A stretch of 64,000 nt of DNA, taken from positions 186,001 to 250,000 of the forward strand of contig JANQRP010000014.1 of the NCBI GenBank assembly GCA_028284495.1. Reading direction: 5' to 3'. The stretch comes from Longimicrobiales bacterium (GTDB lineage: Bacteria; Gemmatimonadota; Gemmatimonadetes; Longimicrobiales; Gaopeijiaceae). The translations under genes were made by a program, and so were the position numbers. Below, piece by piece: positions 57,649 through 64,000 of the stretch (positions are counted from its first letter, which is position 1; each line of letters begins with the position of its first letter). A model generated the notes under the pieces. That model did not search any database, had not been told where the DNA came from, and saw only the letters and a list, made by a program, of their open reading frames with translations.

Positions 57649-58667
57649 TCCTCGTCGTCCTCGTCCTCCGACGGCGCATCCTCCGTCTCGGCCTTCCGTG
57701 CGCGCTGCCACAGTCCTTCCACGAGCTCCTCGAGCCCCCGCCGCGTCACCGACGAGATGACGAAGCGCCCCCACGCCTTCGGAGCGTCGACCTCGGGCAG
57801 CGGGTCGCCCGCCGGCATCAGATCCGCCTTGCTCAGCACGAGGCAGTGCGGCGTCTCGGCGAGGACCGGCGAGTAGGCTCGAAGCTCGGTTCGAAGGCGA
57901 TCGTACTCGGCCTGCGGGTCCATCGCGTCGAGCGGCACGAGCAGCGCGAGCGTCCGGGTCCGCTCGATGTGGCGCAGGAACTGGTGCCCGAGGCCCCTGC
58001 CCTCGTGCGCCCCCTCGACGATGCCCGGGATGTCGGCGAGCACGAAGGTGCGGAAATCGCCGGCGTCCACGACGCCGAGATTCGGCGTGAGGGTCGTGAA
58101 CGGATAGTCGGCCACCTTCGGCCTTGCCGCGGACACGGTGGCGAGCAGCGTGGACTTGCCCGCGTTGGGCTCGCCGACGAGCCCGACGTCCGCGATCAGC
58201 TTGAGTTCGAGTTCGAGCCGTCGGGACTCGCCCTCGTCGCCGGGCTCCCAGTGACGCGGCGCCTGGCGGGTGGACGTCTTGAATCGCGCGTTGCCGCGAC
58301 CGCCTCGTCCGCCGCGGGCCACGACCAGCCGGTCGCCGTCCGCCACGACCTCACCGATGAACTCGCCGGAGTCCTCGTCCCGTACGACGGTCCCGGGCGG
58401 CACCCGAAGCACCGCGTCGTCGCCGCTCCGACCGGTCCGGTCGTTGCCTTCGCCGTGCCGGCCACGCTCCGCCTTGTAGTGTCGCCGGTAGGAAAGATCG
58501 AGGAGCGTGGAGAGGTTTCCGTCGGCCACGAGCACCACGTCGCCGCCGCGCCCGCCGTCGCCACCCGCCGGGCCACCGCGCGGCACGCCCTTCTCGCGGC
58601 GAAACGCCTCGGCCCCGCTGCCGCCGGTCCCGGCGACCACCTCGATGGACACGCGATCGACGAACAT
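57633..58667 (-). CDS. obg: Obg/CgtA GTPase
   Basis: About 344 residues. Gly-rich Obg fold 1-158 (GGPAGGDGGRGGDV), G1 GEPNAGKST at 165-173, switch D-Y-P-F-T-T-L, D-I-P-G-I-V-E-G-A, and S-K-A-D in place of N-K-x-D. It acts in 50S assembly and stress signalling. The C-terminus is acidic (EDEDDEEW). ATG at 58667 shares one base with the upstream stop (TGATG). Confidence 0.97.
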   Translation of the reverse strand: MFVDRVSIEVVAGTGGSGAEAFRREKGVPRGGPAGGDGGRGGDVVLVADGNLSTLLDLSYRRHYKAERGRHGEGNDRTGRSGDDAVLRVPPGTVVRDEDSGEFIGEVVADGDRLVVARGGRGGRGNARFKTSTRQAPRHWEPGDEGESRRLELELKLIADVGLVGEPNAGKSTLLATVSAARPKVADYPFTTLTPNLGVVDAGDFRTFVLADIPGIVEGAHEGRGLGHQFLRHIERTRTLALLVPLDAMDPQAEYDRLRTELRAYSPVLAETPHCLVLSKADLMPAGDPLPEVDAPKAWGRFVISSVTRRGLEELVEGLWQRARKAETEDAPSEDEDDEEWWTP

Positions 58668-60343
58668 CAGTCCTCCGAAGCGGTGGCGACGGTATCGCGC
58701 ACCGTCCGGGCACGCCCCATCGCCTCGGGTGAGGCGAACCGCGCCGCCACGGTGAGCACGCGATCGAGCATGTTGGGCGTGGCACCGCACCGCAGGGCGC
58801 CGCGCATGTGGGACCGCAGCTGTACCGGAAGACCCGCCACCGCCAGGATCGCCACGATGCAGCACTCCCTCCGGACGAGGTCCAGACCCGGCCGCGCGAG
58901 CACCTTCCCGTACCCCTCGAGCACCATCCAGCGATCGAGCTCGGGCTTCAGGCGTGCGATGTTGGCGCGCAGCGCCTCGTACGCGGTCCCGTAGACGCGC
59001 GCGCAGGTCCGCTCGCCGCGTTCGAGCCACACGTCCGGGGGTGCCTCCCGGGGCTCCGGACCACCGGCACCCGCCGCCGCGTCCGACGCCGGGGGCACCG
59101 GCAGGCCCGAGACCCGCCGCCACGCCGCGAAGGCGTTGAGCGCGGCCGGGAACCCGAGGAAGAGGTAGCTCTGCAGGATCGCCTCCTCCACCTCGGTCGG
59201 GTCGGCGTGGCCCACGGCGGCCCGGAGTGCCGCCTCGATCGCGTCCCCGTCCGAGGCCGCGGTGGCGGCGGAAAGCTCCACGATCGCGGCCAGGCCCGGG
59301 TCCCAGTCCACCGTGCGCGCGCCCCCGGCCGAGGTCGTACCCTGGGAGGCCCCCGCGGCCCGTCGCGCGGACACACCGCCAACGAACTCGATCCGACCCA
59401 CGACGTCGCCGCGCGTATTCGTGACGTCCGGCGCGCGGAACTCCGACAGCGCGGTGACCTCCTCGGGCGTCAGCGCACCGACCGTCTCGAGCACCCCGAT
59501 CAGCGCCGGCTCGACGGCCCTTCGCGCGCCGTCCTCCACCTTCACCGCGATTCCCCGACCGGTCTCGCGATCGACCGCCCCGTACACGCCCTCGGCGCCG
59601 ATCTTGGCCACCACGCGGCCGCCCGTAACCTCGGGAAGGCGCGAGCACAGCCGCCCCGTCCCGCCGATCATGAAGGGCTCACGTCCGACCGCGTCGAGGA
59701 TTCTCCCCGGCCCGTCGGGCTCCGCCGCGACGAATCGCCGGAAGGCGTCGGCGAGGCGCTCGAGCGGCAGTCCATAGCACGGGATCCCGCACCCGTCCAC
59801 GCCGGTCGGAATGTCCGCGACCGCCACCCCGCTCCATCGCGCGATCTCGGCCGCCATGCGGAGCTGGACGGCGTGGCTCGGCCGGTGGTAGTCCGTCGTG
59901 GGCCAGCCATGGTGCGCCGCGAGGGCCAGCATGCCGGCGTGCTTGCCCGAACAGTTGTTGTGGATCGGCCCGAGTTCGACACCCGCTTCGGCCAGCGCGC
60001 GCGCCGCGGCGTCGTCCATCGGCCGGTGTGGCCCGCACATCAGCTCGGCTTCCCCGACACCGGCCCGCGTGAGGATCGCGCGGGCTCCGGCGACGTGCGC
60101 CGGCTCGGTGTTGTGCGACGCGCAGCAGAGGGCGAGCTCCGCGTCGGACAGCGGGAGCGCGTCCGCGACGCCGTCCTCGACCAGCGGAAGCGCCTGGAAC
60201 GGCTTCGCCACCGATCGGAGCGTGGTGGGGAAGGCCCGATCGCCCAGAACGAACTCCGTTCCCCCGGGCCCCGCCACGACGGCGTGAACCCTGTGCTCGG
60301 ACTCCAAGAGGTCTCCGCGGGAGACCCGGATGCGAGCGCTCAT
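58667..60343 (-). CDS. Asparaginase II-type protein fused to a carboxymuconolactone decarboxylase-like domain
   Basis: 558 residues in one uninterrupted frame. Residues 1-325 match the thermolabile asparaginase family (PF06089 type): S-V-A-K-P-F-Q-A-L, A-S-H-N-T-E-P-x-H, N-N-C-S-G-K-H-A-G-M, D-G-C-G-I-P. Residues about 345-535 resemble the CMD/AhpD fold: E-C-C-I-V-A-I-L-A-V-A-G and Q-L-R-S-H-M-R-G-A-L-R-C-G-A-T, with two half-domains joined by a Pro/Ala-rich linker. The CxxC of AhpD is absent. The fusion is unusual; activity of either half is inferred. Confidence 0.88.
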   Translation of the reverse strand: MSARIRVSRGDLLESEHRVHAVVAGPGGTEFVLGDRAFPTTLRSVAKPFQALPLVEDGVADALPLSDAELALCCASHNTEPAHVAGARAILTRAGVGEAELMCGPHRPMDDAAARALAEAGVELGPIHNNCSGKHAGMLALAAHHGWPTTDYHRPSHAVQLRMAAEIARWSGVAVADIPTGVDGCGIPCYGLPLERLADAFRRFVAAEPDGPGRILDAVGREPFMIGGTGRLCSRLPEVTGGRVVAKIGAEGVYGAVDRETGRGIAVKVEDGARRAVEPALIGVLETVGALTPEEVTALSEFRAPDVTNTRGDVVGRIEFVGGVSARRAAGASQGTTSAGGARTVDWDPGLAAIVELSAATAASDGDAIEAALRAAVGHADPTEVEEAILQSYLFLGFPAALNAFAAWRRVSGLPVPPASDAAAGAGGPEPREAPPDVWLERGERTCARVYGTAYEALRANIARLKPELDRWMVLEGYGKVLARPGLDLVRRECCIVAILAVAGLPVQLRSHMRGALRCGATPNMLDRVLTVAARFASPEAMGRARTVRDTVATASED

Positions 60344-60428
60344 GGGGCCGTGCTCCGGTGGTGACGATGCGAGGATTCGGGACCCTCAGATTCGCCCGAT
60401 CCGCCGGGCGGCGCCATGTCGGGGCGCG

Positions 60429-62063
60429 TCACTCCGGGAGAGCGATGAGCGAGGTGGTCGACGACGCTCCGCGGAGCCGGTCGAGTGCCGCCTGCAGCTG
60501 ACGGTCGCGATCGCTCATCCGGAGGAACGCACCCTCCTCGCCGAACGCCTGAAGCGCGATCTCGCGCTCGAGACGGTGACGGATGAAGCGATCCGCGTCG
60601 GCCAGGAGCGCGTCTTCAGTGATGCCCAGCCGCCGGGCGCCCGGCTCCGTCACGCCGTCCGCCTTCAGCGCGGCGCGGAGGGTCTCCACCACGGGCTCCT
60701 CCAGCACGAAGTCCCGCGGAAGGTCGGGGCGTGCGGTCACATGGTCGACGGCGACGTTGAAGAGCGCGGTGACGAACGCGTTGCCCCGAAGAGAGAGGGC
60801 GTCCGCGGCGTGCGCCTCCAGCGTCGTCATTGTGTCGGGAAGAATCCACAGGTCCGGCGTGATTCCGCCGCCACCGAGGATCTCCCGCCCGCCCATCGAC
60901 GTGAAAGTGGGCCGCTCCCGGTCCTCGTCGGATGGAACGCGCGCGACGTCCGCATCGAGCGTGAGCACGCCGCGGGGGGGTTCGGCCGCCGCGGACCGAT
61001 CCTTCTCGACGGAGCGACCGACGGGCGTGTACCAGAGCGCGGTCGTCTGACGGAACGCGTTGCCACCCGTCAGCCGGTAGACCGTCTGAACCGAGCCCTT
61101 CCCGTAGCTCGGCGCGCCGACCACGAGTGCCCGGTCGTGGTCCTGGAGTGCGCCCGCCACGATCTCGCTCGCGCTGGCGCTCGACTCGTTGACCAGCACC
61201 ACGACGGGAATGTCGGCGTACGCGTCGGCGGTGCTCGACACGAACGTCTCGTCGGCCCCGAGGGCGCGACCCCGCGTCTCGGCGATCTCGTCGCCGCGAT
61301 CGAGGAAGAGTTCGGAGATCGCGACGCCGTCCGTCAGGAGGCCACCCGGGTTGCCCCGCAGATCGAGGACGAGCGAGCGGGCGCCGGCCGCCACCAGATC
61401 GTCGAGCGCGGTCCGCAGCTCCCCGGTCACCTCCTCGCGGAAGGCCTGGAGCGGCACGTAGCCCACCCCGCCGTCGAGGAGCGTGGCGAAGGGAACGCTC
61501 GAGAGCTTGATGTCCTCGCGCACGAGCGTGAACGGGATCGGCTCGTCGATACCGGGGCGCCCGACGAGCACCTCGACCTCGGACCCGGCGCGCCCCCGCA
61601 GGATATCGACGGCACGATCGACCGACATGCCTTCGGCGTCCTCGCCATCGACCCGGACGAACCAGTCCCCGGCACGGATGCCCGCTCGGTCGCCCGGCGT
61701 GCCCGGAAGGGGCGCGGTGACCGTCACCCAGCCGTTCCGTTCGGTCACCTCGAGCCCCACGCCACCGTACCTGCCTTCGGTCGCGCGAATCGCGAAATCC
61801 TGGTACCGCGACGCCGGGATGAACGAGGTGTTGGGGTCGTCGAGTCGCTCGATGAGGCCCTGGATGGCGTTCTCGTAGAGCGCCTCCTCGCCCAGGTCGT
61901 CGATGAAGTCGCTCGAGATCCGGTCCACGACCTCCTGGAAGACGCGGACCTGCACGTACACGTTCTGGTCACGCGTGACCCCCTCCTGGAGGAAGAATCC
62001 GCCCAGGAGGAACGAGCCGCCGAGAACGGCGATCGGAAGAAGGGTGGCGCGGCGTCGACTCAT
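60429..62063 (-). CDS. S41-family C-terminal processing peptidase
   Basis: 544 residues. Signal anchor at about 9-27, a PDZ domain (about 95-180) with GGVGLEV, and the S41 domain with catalytic serine in SSASASEIVAG and lysine in YGKGSVQT. It cuts periplasmic proteins near their C-termini. The 150-residue C-terminal extension is longer than in E. coli-type Ctp and holds a helical region of unknown role. Follows tmk by 50 bases. Confidence 0.94.
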   Translation of the reverse strand: MSRRRATLLPIAVLGGSFLLGGFFLQEGVTRDQNVYVQVRVFQEVVDRISSDFIDDLGEEALYENAIQGLIERLDDPNTSFIPASRYQDFAIRATEGRYGGVGLEVTERNGWVTVTAPLPGTPGDRAGIRAGDWFVRVDGEDAEGMSVDRAVDILRGRAGSEVEVLVGRPGIDEPIPFTLVREDIKLSSVPFATLLDGGVGYVPLQAFREEVTGELRTALDDLVAAGARSLVLDLRGNPGGLLTDGVAISELFLDRGDEIAETRGRALGADETFVSSTADAYADIPVVVLVNESSASASEIVAGALQDHDRALVVGAPSYGKGSVQTVYRLTGGNAFRQTTALWYTPVGRSVEKDRSAAAEPPRGVLTLDADVARVPSDEDRERPTFTSMGGREILGGGGITPDLWILPDTMTTLEAHAADALSLRGNAFVTALFNVAVDHVTARPDLPRDFVLEEPVVETLRAALKADGVTEPGARRLGITEDALLADADRFIRHRLEREIALQAFGEEGAFLRMSDRDRQLQAALDRLRGASSTTSLIALPE

Positions 62064-62113
62064 CGGATTCCGTGGCTTCGGGATGGGCGGCCCGTGTTGG
62101 TTCGGTAACCCGC

Positions 62114-62746
62114 TCAGGTTGCGAAGGTTTCCGGAAACAGGCTCTCGAGAAGCGCCCGCACCCGGTCGTGAACCAGTTCGGCCTCGCCGCGTCCGTCCAC
62201 CCCGTGCGCGCGGCCGTCCTGCGCCGTCAGCTCGAGGTAACCGGTCCGGACCCGCTCGAGGAACCCGCGCCCCGCGGCCTCGATGCGGTCGGGCGCCTTC
62301 CCCTCGGCCTCCTGGCGCCGCGCTCCCTCGTCCACCGGCACGTCGAGCACGAGGTAGGCATCGGGCCGGAGGCCACCGGTCGCGACCTCGTTGAGACGGC
62401 GCACATCCTCCAGAGGGATGCCCCGCCCGTATCCCTGGTAGGCGAAGGTCGAGAAGTCGAAGCGGTCCGCGATCACGACCTCCCCTCGCGCGAGCGCCGG
62501 GCGGACCACGTCGCGAACGAACGCGGCCCGCGCGCCCAGCATCAGGAACAGCTCCGTCGCGGCGGGGACGTCCAGCTCACGCGCCTCGAGCAGTACGCCC
62601 CGGATCGCCTCACCCACCGGCGTCCCGCCCGGCTCCCGGGCGCAGACGTGGGGAACCCCCGCCGCCGTCAGCCACGCGGCGAGCAGTCGGACCTGCGTGC
62701 TCTTCCCCGCACCCTCGACGCCCTCGAGGACGATGAAGCGGCTCAT
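62114..62746 (-). CDS. tmk: Thymidylate kinase
   Basis: About 210 residues. P-loop GVEGAGKS at 9-16, R-E-P-G-G-T-P-V-G-E, and D-R-F-D-F-S-T-F-A-Y-Q-G-Y-G-R-G in the lid/NMP-binding parts. It converts dTMP to dTDP. ATG at 62746; a 19-base gap follows the inositol-phosphate synthase gene. A longer in-frame start would overlap that gene. Confidence 0.96.
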   Translation of the reverse strand: MSRFIVLEGVEGAGKSTQVRLLAAWLTAAGVPHVCAREPGGTPVGEAIRGVLLEARELDVPAATELFLMLGARAAFVRDVVRPALARGEVVIADRFDFSTFAYQGYGRGIPLEDVRRLNEVATGGLRPDAYLVLDVPVDEGARRQEAEGKAPDRIEAAGRGFLERVRTGYLELTAQDGRAHGVDGRGEAELVHDRVRALLESLFPETFAT

Positions 62747-62765
62747 GCGGGTGCCGGCATCGAGG

Positions 62766-64000
62766 TCAGTCGTCGTAGTCGAGCCCGAGGTGGGTGATCT
62801 GATCCTCACCCATCATCCAGCGGAGCGTGTTCTTCAGCTTCCAGTGCTGAATGAAGATGTCGTGCTCCGGGTAGAGCCCGGGCTGGGTCTGCGGGGCCTT
62901 GAAGTAGAACGAGAGCCACTCCTGGATCCCGCTCATGCCGCAGCGACCCGCGAGATCGAGGAAGAGCGCCAGATCGAGCACGATCGGGGCGGCGAGGATG
63001 GAATCGCGGCAGAGGAAGTCGACCTTGATCTGCATCGGATAGCCCAGCCATCCGAAGATGTCGATGTTGTCCCAGCCTTCCTTGTTGTCGCCCCGCGGCG
63101 GGTAGTAGTTGATCCGCACCTTGTGGTACAGGTCCTTGTAGAGCTCCGGGTACATCTTCGGCTGCAGGATGTACTCGAGCGCGCCCAGCTTCGACTCCTC
63201 CTTCGTCTTGAACGACTCGGGGTCGTCCAGAACCTCACCGTCGCGGTTCCCGAGGATGTTCGTCGAGAACCAGCCGTTCAGCCCGAGCATGCGCGTCTTG
63301 AAGCCGGGCGCGAGGATGGTCTTCATGAGGGTCTGGCCCGTCTTGAAGTCCTTCCCGGCGATCGGCACGCCGCGCTCCTTCGCGAGCTGCTCGAGCGCAG
63401 GCACGTCCGCCGAGAGGTTCGGTGCACCGTTGGCGTAGGGCACGCCCTCCATGATCGCCGCGTACGCGTAGAGCATCGACGGAGCGATCTGGTCCGAGTT
63501 CTCCGCCATCGCCTTCTCGAACGCCTCGATGGATGCGTGCTCGGCCCCGGGACGCAGGAAGATCTCGGTCGAGCCACACCACACCATCACGAGCCGGTCG
63601 CATCCGTTCTTCTCGCGGAAGTCCCGGATGTCCTGGCGCAGCTGCTCGGCCAGCTCCTTCTTGTTCGCCGCCTGCTTCACGTTCGGCCCGTTCAGCTTCT
63701 TCACGTACTTCGTGTCGAAGGCCGCGGACATCGGCTCGATCGAGGCGAGGAAGTCCCTGATCGGCTCGATGTGCTCGTGCTTGTCGAGGACGCCCGCGTT
63801 GAGCGCGCTCTCGTAGCCGTCGTCCGCGATCGGGTCCCACGCGCCGAACACGAGGTTGTCGAGCGGCGTCAGGTCGACGAAGTCCTTGATCTTCGGCGTC
63901 CGGCCGTCGGTCCGCTTCCCGAGACGGATCGTCTGCATCTGCGAAACGCTTCCGACGGGGGTGGCATTGCCGCGCCGGATGTTCTCGACGCCCGCGACGA
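62766..64000 (-). CDS. ino1: Inositol-3-phosphate synthase (3' part; begins outside the window)
   Basis: The minus-strand frame is open to the window edge and reads A-G-V-E-N-I-R-R-G-N-A-T-P-V-G-S-V-S-Q-M-Q-T-I-R-L-G-K-R-T-D, which is mid-family, so an ATG at 63938 is internal and not the start. About 411 residues are visible, including L-N-G-W-F-S-T-N-I-L-G-N-R-D-G, and K-V-D-F-L-C-R-D-S, and G-Y-P-M-Q-I. The NAD-binding N-terminus is beyond the edge. It cyclises glucose-6-phosphate to inositol phosphate, which may feed inositol lipids or other compounds. Confidence 0.93.
   Translation of the reverse strand, partial: VAGVENIRRGNATPVGSVSQMQTIRLGKRTDGRTPKIKDFVDLTPLDNLVFGAWDPIADDGYESALNAGVLDKHEHIEPIRDFLASIEPMSAAFDTKYVKKLNGPNVKQAANKKELAEQLRQDIRDFREKNGCDRLVMVWCGSTEIFLRPGAEHASIEAFEKAMAENSDQIAPSMLYAYAAIMEGVPYANGAPNLSADVPALEQLAKERGVPIAGKDFKTGQTLMKTILAPGFKTRMLGLNGWFSTNILGNRDGEVLDDPESFKTKEESKLGALEYILQPKMYPELYKDLYHKVRINYYPPRGDNKEGWDNIDIFGWLGYPMQIKVDFLCRDSILAAPIVLDLALFLDLAGRCGMSGIQEWLSFYFKAPQTQPGLYPEHDIFIQHWKLKNTLRWMMGEDQITHLGLDYDD

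Overview
The window is very GC-rich and densely coded. It reads as chromosomal DNA of a free-living, heterotrophic, Gram-negative-type (TonB/ExbBD-carrying) bacterium. The mix of genes (a DnaA-related PATAN/TPR cassette, DUF5924, a Minf_1886-family protein, DivIVA beside TonB, RsbU/W/V, Rex, c-di-AMP synthase) and frequent GTG/TTG starts fit Gemmatimonadota best. That placement is inference, not a search result. About 60 genes are seen. All but three (a HEAGH membrane protein at 21144, an SPFH protein at 22076 and a small unknown gene at 51658) lie on the minus strand, so transcription runs from high to low coordinates. No gap between annotated features reaches 300 bases; the longest is about 210 (51449-51657). 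No insertion sequence, prophage, CRISPR array or rRNA was seen.

Layout, low to high coordinates. 1-6048: the start of an unidentified gene, then a translationally coupled cassette of a sigma54 response regulator, a membrane gluzincin, a PATAN-TPR protein and a tandem DnaA-like AAA+ protein. 6176-12010: rluD, ileS, divIVA, yggS. 12153-14602: exbB-exbD-exbD-tonB with a sigma70-type promoter upstream and a hairpin terminator downstream. 14729-21030: cdaA, ftsH, hpt, tilS, a phosphodiesterase and an unknown gene. 21144-23065: the plus-strand island with a tRNA-Met between its two genes. 23029-29811: DUF5924, ftsB, eno, plsC, thiL, an NAD(P)HX repair gene and two small conserved genes. 29944-35485: glyA, a leucine-type dehydrogenase, acyl-CoA dehydrogenase, hydroxyacyl-CoA dehydrogenase and thiolase. 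35635-38858: an MBL hydrolase, a DEDDh exonuclease, rex with a near-ideal Rex operator, and ksgA. 38861-41212: a partner-switching set (PP2C phosphatase, anti-sigma kinase, STAS antagonist). 41389-51448: pta, coaD, rsmD, recJ, a zinc-ribbon coiled-coil gene with an apparent frameshift, dnaG, mutS2, yqeY, and a HIT protein. 52106-64000: prmA, dnaJ, hrcA, hemW, dprA, obg, an asparaginase-carboxymuconolactone decarboxylase fusion, a C-terminal processing protease, tmk and the 3' part of an inositol-1-phosphate synthase gene.

How they fit together. Most of the region is core information processing and metabolism in long co-directional runs in which stops and starts overlap by 1 or 4 bases (ATGA, GTGA, TTGA or TGATG), implying translational coupling. 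Regulatory logic visible in the sequence: NADH/NAD+ sensing by Rex next to fatty-acid/acyl-CoA genes; phosphorylation-controlled partner switching; HrcA next to dnaJ; c-di-AMP synthesis beside ftsH. The features most worth a second look are the DnaA-like/PATAN/gluzincin/NtrC cassette, the asparaginase-CMD fusion, the probable CTG start of prmA, the homopolymer frameshift before recJ, and palindromes resembling Rex and LexA sites.
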